Positions 36,191 through 47,500 of a stretch of DNA of 64,000 nucleotides are shown in pieces. The DNA comes from Aphrocallistes beatrix (lineage: Eukaryota; Porifera; Hexactinellida; Sceptrulophora; Aphrocallistidae). The position numbers and the translations under genes were made by a program. Within the stretch, counting starts at the first letter, position 1. Each line of letters opens with the position of its first letter. The notes under the pieces are model-generated. The model saw only the letters and a program-made list of their open reading frames with translations, made no database searches and had not been told where the DNA came from. The stretch lies in NCBI GenBank assembly GCA_963281255.1, contig OY725488.1:6359524-6423523 (forward strand), given 5' to 3'.

Positions 36191-36939
36191 CAGGGCATAA
36201 GTTCTGTCCCAAGCTTCATTAGGTATAAAATTTCTTATACTCAAACAATCTTAGTTATTATGGTCTTTAGAGATGTAATTTGAATATTCTCAATGATTTT
36301 AAAATATTTTTCGAGTCTAAGACCTGGGACTGTGTTTTGTGGAGAAAATATGTGTCCTGGAACGCAGCGAAAATCGAGAATCAGGGCCACTGATTCTGTT
36401 AAAAATGTCTTCATAATCGATGTCCATGACGATTTAGCACCAGATACCTTTCATTCACCATGGAAATATTTCACAAATCCATTGAATTCAATATCAGAAA
36501 CGAGATAAGTTATTATTTCACTAGTTCAAATTTGGTACATTTTGTAAAATCACCCAAAATGGCACTTTTTTTCAATTCACCAAAAAATCTGATCCAAATG
36601 GTTCTCAATATATACTGATCTAAACATCCCATATTTCTACAAATTTAGAGTGTTCGAGGAAAATGTGAGAGCTAATTTGTCCTAGAATTTGAAGACCCTA
36701 GAAAGATAATTAAAAGCAGTGGGCCCTGATTCTCGTTTTCGCATGCGTGTCAGGACACATTTTTTCTCCACAAAACTCACCATACAAAACACAGTCCCAG
36801 GTCTTAGACTCGAAAAATATTTTAAAATCATTGAGAATATTCGAATTGCAATATCTAAAGACCATAATAACTAAGATTGTTTGGGTATAAGAAATCTTAT
36901 ACCTAATGAAGCTTGGGACAGAACTTATGCCCCACCCTG
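36191..36939. mobile_element. TA-flanked fold-back element nested in hAT
   Basis: A 749-bp element with arms of about 200 bp. Left end CAGGGCATAAGTTCTGTCCC; right end, read inward, CAGGGTGGGGCATAAGTTCT. TA on both sides (36189-36190, 36940-36941) fits Tc1/mariner-type insertion. Inner arm words (AGACCTGGGACTGTGTTTTG) are also inverted copies. Short frames across it are shadows. Confidence 0.85.
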
Positions 36940-37156
36940 TAAAAGCAAAAATAACTAAGTAAAATAAACCGAATCATTATAATGATTTATAGAAAATATA
37001 TTGATATTCAGCATCAATTTCACACCAAAATTAGGTGGACCCATTTTGTATTACAATCACTAACACGCGGGCCCCATAATAGAGTGTTTGAAAAGAGCCG
37101 CGGGCCATCAAATTTTGTCTCGAGGGCCCCAGGTTGCCCACCGCTGCTTTAAATAA

Positions 37157-37288
37157 AAAACCCTCACAGACGGGATGGGAGGGTGCTTCCATATTTTCTG
37201 AGTTGGTAAGTTGGTAACGCAACATTTATGTAGTATCACCAACCCAAGAATGTGAGAACACACTCCCATCTCGTCTGCATGGGGCTTT
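37157..37288. repeat. inverted-repeat pair next to the hAT element
   Basis: CTCACAGACGGGATGGGAGG at the left and an inverted, diverged copy (ACTCCCATCTCGTCTGCATG) at the right, a small fold-back unit. A single arm also occurs at 31340. Confidence 0.65.
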
Positions 37289-37987
37289 TCTATCTTCCAT
37301 ATGCTGTGTCATCAGACGTCATCATAGTAGCATAATATCATAGGGCATAGGGACATCCATTGAATTTTATAACTCGTAAATTGTATTACGTATCCCTCTT
37401 ACCATTCGTAAGATATGTGATGATGACGCATTCAAATATTTAACCGCAAGAAAATTAGCGTAGGAAAATCCGATTGAATTGAGAGTGGAGGAAAAGGCAT
37501 TATAACATAGCCACGATATATCTACCTAAGTCTGAATATGGAATTGCTATGTCGAATCGTTTGAAGCCAAATAAGCAAATCACGATGCTGCATAAATTAT
37601 TGATTTAGCATACCTGTATAAGATATTCAAGGGATACGTGCCAATATAAAGATATAGATGTATCATCGAAAAAAAAACTAGCTAGGAGAGGAATTACGGG
37701 CATCAACACTGATTTAGTACTGTGCACGATACTATTATATTAGATCATATTATATCTAATAGGAAGCACACGAGAAAGGAATTGTCTGGTTAGTTAGATC
37801 GAATATTTGATATAATGGGAGTTAATAACATTATATTTTGTTTTCGGTAGGTACTTACACAGCTCTTATCTCCGTTTATTAAGATTTAAGTGGTAGTACT
37901 GTTCTATGGTAGTGCATAGGAGACATGTGTATTTTGATTTACAATAGTAAGTACAGTCTGATTCATGTGACTCAGCTAACTTGACAC

Positions 37988-40900
37988 ATGCTCAGAATAT
38001 CGTCACAGAGGGGTAGTAGCCTCATTAGCGTTTCAAGGCCCAACCTCAGGAACCTGCCCCCTAGACCCCCGACCACACATACACAGAGAGTGTCAATCTC
38101 CAACCTTCAAAGTCCAGGAGTGTTCCGTAGGGTTAAGGGTGTTGTTAAATGGTCTCTGTTGGGGACAGCCGTCTTTTACGGGACTGTCACGCTGCTGTAT
38201 TACGGAACGAAGAGCAAGGTCCAAGAGTTCGAGTGGATTGAGAAGTACACCCCCTCCCAGTTGGCAAAGAAGTTTAAAACCATCTTAGATTCACTACCCA
38301 GTGTTTCTCTTCCAAAAACTAAGAAAGCATACAACCACAACCAGAAAACCGAGTTACCTAGAGAGATCACTCCCTCCAAACAGAAGTCCGATGCAGTACC
38401 AAGGGGACCGAGTTCCTCCAGCATGCTGTCAGGACTGGCGAGCGGCAGCGGCAGCCTGATCGAGCTGTACCACGAGGTGCTACAGCTGCTGAGCGGGTTC
38501 CAGGAAGCAGGGGGAGGGGACGAGACTCCTGACCAGCTGCCTAGGGTTGTCGTCGTTGGAGACCAGAGCGCAGGGAAGACGAGTGTCCTGGAGATGCTGA
38601 CACGGGCGCGCATATTCCCGCGAGGCGCCGGGGAGATGATGACACGCTCCCCTGTCATGGTCACGCTAGTAGAAGGTTGGTTCTCCATCCTATCCATGGT
38701 CCTCGTAATGTATAAGATTAGCTGCGTGATTTACTGTGTGTTTAGGTCCTGAGCATCAAGCGGAGTTCACCAGCGACCATTCCATCTTCAACCTCTCATC
38801 TGAGACTGGGTGCGCCGCGCTGCGCGCAGAGATCGAGCAGAGAATGAGCAAGAACATTCTGGAAGGTCAGACCGTCAGTCCAGAGCCGGTATCCCTTGTC
38901 GTGCGGGGGCCCGGCCTGCTGAGGATGGTGCTCGTCGATCTCCCAGGTGTCATCAGCACCGTCACCACCGGGATGGCTCGAGACACGAGAGAAGCCATAT
39001 TTGGGATCTGTCGCAAGTACATGTCCAACCCCAACGCAATCATCCTCTGTGTGCAGGACGCGTCTGTGGATTTTGAGCGAAGTAACGTGACTGAAATGGT
39101 GTCCGAGGCTGACCCCGAGGGGAAGAGAACCTTTGTTGTAATCACTAAAGTGGATCTTGCAGAGAGAGAGGGCATAAAACCAGCTCGCATCCAGAACCTG
39201 CTCTCGGGAGATCTCCTCCCCATGGCGGCTAAGGGCTACCACGCTGTGGTCACAGGGAGGGGGAAGGCAGAGGACTCGATCGATGCGATTCAGAAGCATG
39301 AAGATTGGTTCTTCAGTCAGTCCTCCTTCTCTAAGGGCGGACACATCCCTCCGGGCCAGGCGGGAATTGGCGCACTCAGCACAGCGGTGAGCCAGTTCTT
39401 CTGGAATGTGGTGAGGGAGAGTATCGAGGAGGAGCTGATGCGGTTCCAGGAGGCACACGAGACACTCAATCTGGAGTGGAACAGCTCGTTTCCCTCTCAG
39501 CGGATTATGGACAGGAATGAGCTGTTCGATGCTGCGAAGGGAGTTATCCTGGACGCTGTGACGAGGTCAGAACTTGACTGATAGAACTTCACTCTTCTTT
39601 CCTTACAACGCGTCTCGTCTGTAGATTGACACAGTTGCACGGCGCTCAGTGGGAGGAGCGCATACGAGCTCTGATGCAGAGGGAACTTCTCCCGCAGCTT
39701 TTCACTGATGTCATGTACCCCGCCTACGTGGCTGGGGCTTCCGGGTCCAGCTCCAGCTCCTCCTACCTCACCAGCGGCGGCTACTCGCACATCAAATTCA
39801 AAATAAAGTCAGACACCATCATGCGGCAAAAGTGGTGCCAGACATGGCTTCCTTCCCTAGTGGCTGACATCGGACGTAGTCTGCTGCTCGACGAACTCCT
39901 GCAAGAGGTGAGGATTCTATGAGTTCTAGAGCCTACGCTATAATGACATTATGGATTAACCAAACAACTCAACCATGAGCATTGTGTAGGGATTGCATTG
40001 AGAACGCAGTAAATTGAATAGAGATTCCATAGCATTCGATCCTGTAATCTCATTTACTCGCCAGCATGTCGCAGCTAAAATTTGGTTATATTGTCACCTT
40101 GTACGTTATCCAATACGCCACAGGATGGGTATAGTTAGATGCAATATGAGAGACAGCTGAACGCGCATTCACTGTGTTCAGGAGAACAAAGCCAGCTGAA
40201 GCCTGTCTCCTGAATCGACTCACTCATTTCAAACCTTACTGATACAGCCATTGAACTCCTGGGATAGGGTCGATGTTTAATGGTCTCCTCGCATATCAAA
40301 CATACCTCTAAATTTTTATCTTTTTGTTATCTGAATGGCTACTCAACTCAATCAATGAAATCATGATGACGACGTATACGAGAATCTTGAACTAAATTTA
40401 GAAACAGATTAAGTCCCAATTAGATGGTTTAATCTCTTCTCTTCTCCACAATTATCCTTGTAGTGTGCCAGTTGTAATTCTTCAGTTGATAATCCCATTA
40501 CGTCTGCGAGATACTGAATAGTTCGCCAGAGCGCCGATAAGCTTAACATGTGTTTTGCTGATAGAGGGAATTTACTGTGCCATATAAATTTCTCCCCTAT
40601 TACGCGACGAAGGCACCAGATGGCTTTAGAATGCGATATGCGATGTGTTGGTATGTACGGAATCACTAAAGATGGAAATCAACGATATTTATATCCCAGT
40701 TTCCGTCGTTAAATATCATGTAGAAAAGTTGCAAGTTTTTACCTTCGTCAGTTTATAGTTAGAATTTGCAGGTTAGTCACAACCTCTCTCTGACGAGCCA
40801 AACCCGTCTCTTCGAACCACTGCAGGAGGAGTTGAAATCTCGACTCAAAAGCCAGTACGAATGGAAGCCAAATTCTCGTGAGCGGATCAAGTCGTGTCTC

Positions 40901-41946
40901 CAGTCCGTGATGAGGGATCGGGACATTCGGTCTCAGAGGGACTGGCAGGAGGGCCTCGACTTCATGAAGAGCTGTGTGCAGGAGAGACTGGTGGTGGAGA
41001 GGCAGAACCTACTGAAGGTGATCGGCTCTCAGACTTGGGTCCCTTGGCACGGCTTGAGCGCGGAACAGAGGTTGAACACGGCTGTGCTGGATGAAGTGAA
41101 GAAGATAGTGCGCTCACGAGGCGGTAATTTCGTGTAGTAATTCAATACAGTAGTGTGCTAACCAGTGACGTAGCCAGGGATTAACTTGGTGCGAAGCAAT
41201 TGTATTATATCAGATTGACAGAAATAAGCTAGATTTCTCAAATCAACTTAGAATCTTACGTTTGTCGAATCTAATAAAAAGGCAGTTTGGAATAAGACCG
41301 CTATGACATAGAATTACAACACTGCACATGGTGTATATAAAGTTCGTGTGCATCAACTCAGGTGGTGTGGAAAATTGTGATGGCGTAGCGAACCACCACG
41401 CACCACCTTGCACCATCCTGATTACGCCCTGATGCTAATAGTAAACTTAATGTTTGTTCCTTGATAGGAGACTACCTCACCATCAACCTGAAGCGTGATG
41501 ACTTGGATAATATAAAGAAAAATGTTTCTTATAAAAATTTCTCTGTGACTGATGCTCAGATTCGTTCGGTGTGGGAGGCGGTGCTGAGAGAGAAACAGCT
41601 CGAGAGAGCGGAAGCGAAGGGAATGAGGTGCATGCGGACTTACCACCGACAGCAGACAGACCCCGGGGTAGCTGTGGAGTGTCACGAGGTGTACCTCTTC
41701 CACACCATCCAGCAGATCCTGAACATCGTGAGTAAAGAGGCGCGTATTCAAATGCAAGGAGAGAGCCAGGAGCTAGAACAGCGTGTGAGGTCCATCCTGT
41801 TAGCTCTCTCTTCTAAAGAGGAGAAGCGACAGCTGCTGAGGGGAGACTTGGTCGACCTGTCTGACAGAATCCAGAGAGTGAGGGAGATTATCGACCGGTT
41901 AGATTACTTCTCGATTAGATTATCAGAAGAGCAAGAAACGAAATGA
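37988..41946 (+). CDS. OPA1: OPA1-like mitochondrial dynamin GTPase
   Basis: Five exons, 37988-38675, 38746-39565, 39625-39907, 40772-41123 and 41468-41946, splice in phase to 873 residues (human about 960). The N-terminus is Arg/Ser-rich without acidic residues, a mitochondrial presequence, and a transmembrane segment lies at about 55-73 ([19 protein letters not shown]). The dynamin GTPase has G1 GDQSAGKTS at 191-199, G2 T219 in MMTRSP, G3 DLPG at 294-297 and G4 TKVD at 363-366. Stalk and membrane-contact regions follow, ending in a helical C-terminal tail. OPA1 drives inner-membrane fusion and keeps cristae closed, in membrane-anchored and cleaved forms. The spacer between anchor and GTPase is shorter than in vertebrates, and I cannot place the OMA1/YME1L sites. 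Intron 4 contains a degraded hAT MITE. Confidence 0.95.
41163..41431. mobile_element. degraded hAT-like MITE in OPA1 intron 4
   Basis: Ends CAGTGACGTAGCCAGG and (from the right) CAGGGCGTAATCAGG, partly matching. Flanking octamers GTGCTAAC and ATGCTAAT agree at six of eight. The right side has repeated CACCACC words. Confidence 0.45.
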
Positions 41947-42361
41947 CATGTTAAATCTAATCGCATGTATATTTCAAACTGGCGCCTTACGTACATCTAC
42001 GCGATCATTCCATAACAAGATCTCTTGTATAGACATTACTATTTGTCAAGCCTTCACTTCAAACAACGAACTTCTAGGATGCTATGGATAGCATAGTATT
42101 GTGATGTGTCTTGTAATGTATAGGAAATATTAACTTCTAATAAATAATATCAATCTCTTTCCTAAAGATTGTATTTATTAATTAATAGATTTAAGTACAC
42201 TGTACTTGTATTAATCACGTGGGCATTGGGCATGTTTTGCTTTCGCTATCAAATTTCAAGATAGCACTGGAGTTGAGCATACATCCGTATATTATATACA
42301 AATATCTATAACAGCAGTATAATAGCCATATCTCTCTTCCACTTAACTGTACCTGAGTCTA
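41947..42361. other. spacer between OPA1 and the DRAM-like gene
   Basis: 415 bp, AT-rich. An AATAAATA word near 42140 could be the OPA1 polyadenylation signal. Nothing else seen. Confidence 0.5.
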
Positions 42362-43159
42362 ATGAAGCTGAGACATCCTCTCGAGTTGTATCCGATTGCT
42401 TTCGTTGTGTGGACGTTACTGGGGATTCTAACCACATATGCGATCGGAGCTAAACTTGAACATTTTCGTGCGTTTATCCCAGCAATTAGCCAAACTGGAG
42501 GACTTCCCCCTGAGAAGGGAATATTCACATTTGTAGTCACAATATCTGGAATCCTGTTTTTGATAGTGACGACGATACGTTTTAAGCAAGTCCTGGAAAA
42601 CAGAGATTCCTACCGTATATTTATTACTATCTTGAATGTTGTTGGGTACGTGATATCGTTGATTGTGATATTCGGAATGTTTCTGGTTGGTTGTTTCGGG
42701 ATTACTGAACGACAGACAATTGCTATTCACGTTTTCGGGGCCTTCTTGGTGTATTTCCCTGGATATCTGTACTACCTTGTTCAGCTGATCATCGCCCCTT
42801 TCCTTATACCCAAGAATCGGTGGAGGTGGGTAGTATTCGGGTTCAGACTGGCGCTGCTTATTCTCGGAGCAATGCTGTTAATTATCCACGTGACATCCTT
42901 GTTGGAACATTACTTCACAAGAGATAATAATTCAACTGATACTAATACGACAGCATATCATCCCTCGACGGCCCCTCCTACTCCTACGCAGTGGAATTCT
43001 CAGAACAATCTTATCACAGGTTCCCAGTGGTTTATGGTCGCGGGGTTCTATGCATTAGCACTGACATTGGTTCCAGAATTCTATTATTTGGAAGCAACAT
43101 TTACCGTCCGCAACCGGGATAAAAATTTGGGATACAGTGAGACCCCACATATTAACTGA
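42362..43159 (+). CDS. DRAM/TMEM150 (Frag1/Sfk1 family) six-pass membrane protein
   Basis: Single exon, 265 residues. The family hallmark is the first lumenal loop FIPAISQTGGLPPEKGIF (about 39-56), closely matching DRAM1/DRAM2. Six hydrophobic segments can be placed at about 9-30, 54-72, 85-108, 119-142, 155-178 and 222-242. The last loop has Thr/Ser/Pro and two NxS/T sites. Relatives sit in lysosomal or plasma membranes; DRAM proteins modulate autophagy, and yeast Sfk1 relatives affect lipid asymmetry and PI4-kinase. Which branch this protein belongs to cannot be settled by eye, though the hallmark loop favours DRAM. Confidence 0.9.
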   Translation: MKLRHPLELYPIAFVVWTLLGILTTYAIGAKLEHFRAFIPAISQTGGLPPEKGIFTFVVTISGILFLIVTTIRFKQVLENRDSYRIFITILNVVGYVISLIVIFGMFLVGCFGITERQTIAIHVFGAFLVYFPGYLYYLVQLIIAPFLIPKNRWRWVVFGFRLALLILGAMLLIIHVTSLLEHYFTRDNNSTDTNTTAYHPSTAPPTPTQWNSQNNLITGSQWFMVAGFYALALTLVPEFYYLEATFTVRNRDKNLGYSETPHIN

Positions 43160-44519
43160 AGCTAGACCTCTGCATGTGGAGTGGATTAACATTTTTTCAT
43201 TTGTTTATAATTGTGTCTAACTTGATCATATATTGACATTTTATTGCTTATACCATGTATTTTAGATGGTGCTTAGGTAACAAAATGAATTGCAAGTGTT
43301 TTCTTTGTTGCAAACTATTTATAGGCAAGCATAGGCGTCGTAACCCACCCGGTTACCCGGCAATGGCCGGGCGGCCCAGAGTGAATGCCGGGTACTACCC
43401 AGCAGGCCGGGTGCTACCCGGTCTAATGCCGGATGCTACCCGGTAAAAAGACCGGGTACTACCCCGGTAAAAAGCTTAGTGCTATTATGTACTGGTAATT
43501 GGCTGTACTAATTCCTCATGTAGATCAAGGGTTCACGGCCCTTTTGGCTGACGGGTAACGCTGGATCAGCTGAAGATACGGCCCGATTAACTGACTGAAC
43601 GGCCCTGGAATATTGTGGCCGGGCAGTCCAAGGGTAGGAAATAAAGTTTACGACGCGCTATGTAGGCAAGAGACACAATGCTGACACATTCTCAAATTAT
43701 ATAGGATCGTAAAACGGGTCAAGTACTCTTATTTATATCTGCTGAGCTGATCAATCACTCTCTTTTAGATTGGATTGTTTGCATTTTTGGAGATTAAAAA
43801 GAAATTTAGTAGAACGGGTTTAGATCTAGCTCATAATTATGTCAGGTTTAAGCTTGATGTCTGAACTAATACACAAATACAAATATTGTCAGAGTAAGCT
43901 CGAGTTTGAAAATAGAGATAAAATCAAAATTCGATGAGGTGTATTATATCTCAAATATTAATATTAATTTCTTTGTAATTAGAAGCCATTCTACACATTT
44001 CATTCTCATCCTACATCTGTAGCCGTTCTGAACTAGGTGAGAGTTCATTGAAGCCAGTTGTCAAATATCGTAGATGCAATCTAGTGGATAATAGAATGCA
44101 TAGCTTTTACTAATATTAGCCAAACTTATTAATAATGGCAATCACGATTTGAAACAAGATTAACATTCAGAGAAAATTAGCTGTGAACTCAGTCCATGGT
44201 AGCCTTTCTAGCCAATTTTGAAACCATGTGAATGGCAGTTTTAATGTAAGCGAACTTCTTAAAGGCTGTATTGAAGGGCTTTTAAGCCTCATTATATGCA
44301 AAAGAGAAATATATAGAGGATTTCCAAGTAGAAAGTTGGTATAAATCATCACTATTCGGACACAAAGTCGCGGTTGTGGGTCTACGTGATCATAAAAGTT
44401 TTTGTTTCTTCACACGGGGATGCTATTCAGATAGTAGGTCACAACTCTCTGGGACATCATTTTTCAAGAATAGATATATGCCCTCAGAATTAATTCTGAG
44501 AAATCATCATTCTGATTTA
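43160..44519. other. intergenic region upstream of the ankyrin-kinase gene
   Basis: Contains the hAT MITE at 43330-43662; otherwise AT-rich, with the 5' leader of the next gene presumably near 44.3-44.5 kb. Confidence 0.6.
43330..43662. mobile_element. hAT-type MITE with exact 8-bp target duplication and CCGGGTA array
   Basis: A 333-bp element with ends CATAGGCGTCGTAA and (from the right) CATAGCGCGTCGTAA, flanked by identical octamers TAGGCAAG at 43322-43329 and 43663-43670. The left half holds an array of CCGGGTACTACCCGG-like palindromes, very GC-rich against the local background. Termini resemble those of the element at 29975. Confidence 0.88.
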
Positions 44520-47500
44520 ATGGGATCTTATAAGTCAAGGCCCATGAACCAAATCGTATCAGGTAATTTCAGTTTGTCGTTATTAATGAGTATTTTGAAT
44601 TTCAAATGCAAATAACTGCTATTTTACTGAGAATTTATTAAGCAAGTCGAGAGGTTTTAAGGCTTTCTATAATCATGACTACAATTCTTAGAAGTAAGAT
44701 ACAGGATTTAACTGAGTTGAATTATTGGAAACGCGGGTTGACTTATACTGCTACAATTTAAAACATTTCATAAACGAATCGTATGCTTTGCTAAAGCTAT
44801 ATTAATGCTTGAAGTAGATAAACTGGAATAATTCTGCTACAACCTTGTTTCCTCCATTCAACAGATGTCAGCTAGTGTCGTACATCTTCTCAAATGAGAA
44901 TAACGTTTCATTCAATTTGCTTAATCATGCCGAGCACTTGGTTGTATTTACGACATACTGCAAAACACGCAGTGTTGAATTGGCTATTGATTGAACTATG
45001 TAGTCCTTGTATCAGATAGAATGGACACAACTCTAACACATCTAAACATGTATCAACTTTCTATGCCATGTCGTTATTTAGCCCTAGTGATATGAAGATT
45101 GAGGTAAGATTTGGAACGTAGGTGCGGTGAACAATTTTCTAAGCATATACGTATGTATGTTTCGAGTAGAAACTCACTTCAAAATTAGCAAATGCTAACG
45201 ATTAAAATGAACATTGCAAAAGCTATGCTAATTCCGCATGAATAGGGAAATATTTCTATACGTTTGCCAAAATACATTCTACTCTGACTTAAAATCAGGA
45301 ATGTACACAGATATGATCGAAACTCAGTTGAAAATTTACATTAGTTAATTAATCATGAATCCAGAATGAGACAAATACTAATTACCGAATCTAGGGATTT
45401 GCAGCCATAAGTGTATCACGACAAGCAATAGTGTCAAAAATTCAAAACGCGTAAATTGATATTACAAGATTTCCAATTAATTAATGAATAACGTATCTTC
45501 TGTTCTGTTTTGCTTTCACCGCTGGGATTGAATCCTGACATGAATAAAATTACTAATTTCACAGATGTTGTACTTAGACTGTCTATTCAGTCCAGACGCG
45601 AGATTAATGCTGAGCGTGGTATTCTTACTGATATGTAGACTCGTCTGCTTTGCAACAGGAAAATTATGAATACTGTTTTACAGATCAGTGGAATCAAAAG
45701 GTTAGTGAAACCTATGAACACCTTGAGAGGTCTATCAATGAAGATTTGGAAGCACGTCCAGATTTAGGATGGTCCCCGTTACACATCGCCTGCTGGTAAG
45801 AGAACCACGACCGATAATCTAGTCAATCGTATACATAAAAGTTTAACTGAATTATTAATTACAAACGAAATTGTAGCTCTTAAAATATTTAAGTTCAACA
45901 TGGTAGGCAGTGCTCGACGAATCTGGTGGTTTGGTGGTGATTGCCACCAAATTCCTGAGCGTGGTGGTTAACTAAGCCACCGAATTCTATCAAGTATTGG
46001 CTTATTTATATCGTATATTTAGAATTTGGTGGCTCTTAAGCCACCGCCAAATTTTGATTTTGTCGAGCACTTGGTAGGTACAAGATGGTAAGTATAATTA
46101 AATTTCCATCATAGCGATGATGATGTGGGACGGGTGCTTGAGCTAATACAAACTCACACTCTCCATCAAGCTACTCAGACAGAACACCTCACTCCTCTCC
46201 ATCTAGCCTGCATCAACTGTAAGATTGCTTATAAATGTTTGATAAAAATGTAGATAAAATATCTCGCATACTTCGTTAATATTTTAATATTTATTTCGAA
46301 TTTTTTGCAGTTTCTCATTAGTAGGAATTGTAGTCGATAATACTGTCTAATTTAAAACACATGATAATATATTTTCAGGTCGCTACGAGACAGTCCGGGT
46401 TCTGTTAGAGCACTGCGTGGACGTAAAGTCGACATCTCTGCATGGATTTTCTCCTATACACATTGCTGCATATAAGGTACACAGTTTATGATTCATTCCG
46501 TAGCTATTGTAAAGCTATTCCTACGTTTTAGTGTATGGAATTCTATTTTTAAACGAATCCTGAGATACAATGTACGGAGTAGAAAGTGCATTGATTAAGA
46601 TATTTTGAATGTAGGGTGACTGTATTCTCCTGAGCCAACTATTATCTAAAGAATTCAGAGAAATCAACATTTGTTGCGAGTACGGGGACCTATCACCTCT
46701 ACACATCGCCTCCATAAAAGGTCATACAAATGTCAGTAACGAATTCCATCATTTCTCTTACAAAAGAGTGTTATTTTAACATTTCTAATGCTTAGGTAGT
46801 TGACTACCTACTGAACCATGGAGCAGATCCTGAAATGCGCGATCTTATTCGTTATTCGTCTCTTCACATCGCATGCTACTTCGGACATATCGAGGTAAGT
46901 ACTCTTGGGGTCCGAATAAACGGGAGGGGGGGTTGGACATAATTAATTAATATTTTTAATACTACAACGATCAGATTAGCTAGGATTAGAACAGAACGTT
47001 CGATATAATTCAGATAGAAATAGCTGATACGGATTGGAATAAGCGCGGGGGGCGCGGAAAAAATGATTCCTACCCCTAGAGTAGTCCGCTATCTGGTTGT
47101 AACACAGTGTATTAAGACACACTATTCAGGTAGCTGATGTGCTCCTTTCACACGGAGCTGATATTAACGCAGTGGGACAAATCAGCGACAATCCTCTCCA
47201 CCTGTCCTGCTCTAGAGGACATACAGAACTTGCGCTACTCCTCATCAACAAATACAATCCGAACAGTGAGTATCCTAGCACCAGATACATACAATAGCTA
47301 CGTGTGCGAGTAGTGCTTGTTATTATTAATTATTCTGTCGTAGTCAATGCTATTGATAACGAGCGGCACCTCAGCCTACACATCGCAGCCAGGCTTGGAA
47401 TGGTGTCAGTTATCGAAGCGTTGCTAGGGAAGAATGAGCAGAATGTGAACCCTCACGCGTGGAACATCTACAGAGACACACCTCTACACATGTGAGCTAA

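Larger units (their letters stand above)
36055..37146. mobile_element. hAT-type element with exact 8-bp target duplication
   Basis: A 1092-bp element with ends CAGTGGCGGGAAACCTTAAT and (from the right) CAGCGGTGGGCAACCTGGGG. Flanking octamers CTTTAAAT at 36047-36054 and 37147-37154 are identical. GGGCC words near both ends are typical of this hAT subgroup. Most of its length is a second element inserted inside (36191-36939). No transposase frame, so non-autonomous. Confidence 0.88.
35979..37987. other. intergenic region dominated by nested transposons
   Basis: Contains the hAT element, its nested fold-back insert, a micro-hairpin and a neighbouring inverted-repeat pair (separate entries). About 37.3-37.98 kb before OPA1 is AT-rich with no gene seen. 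Confidence 0.7.

Noticed and set aside
36293-36508. 71-codon frame upstream of OPA1
   Set aside because: Lies in the arm of a fold-back transposon; the same words recur inverted in the other arm.
38796-39458. 220-codon antisense frame opposite OPA1
   Set aside because: Lies wholly within the conserved GTPase exon; no motif, typical antisense artefact.
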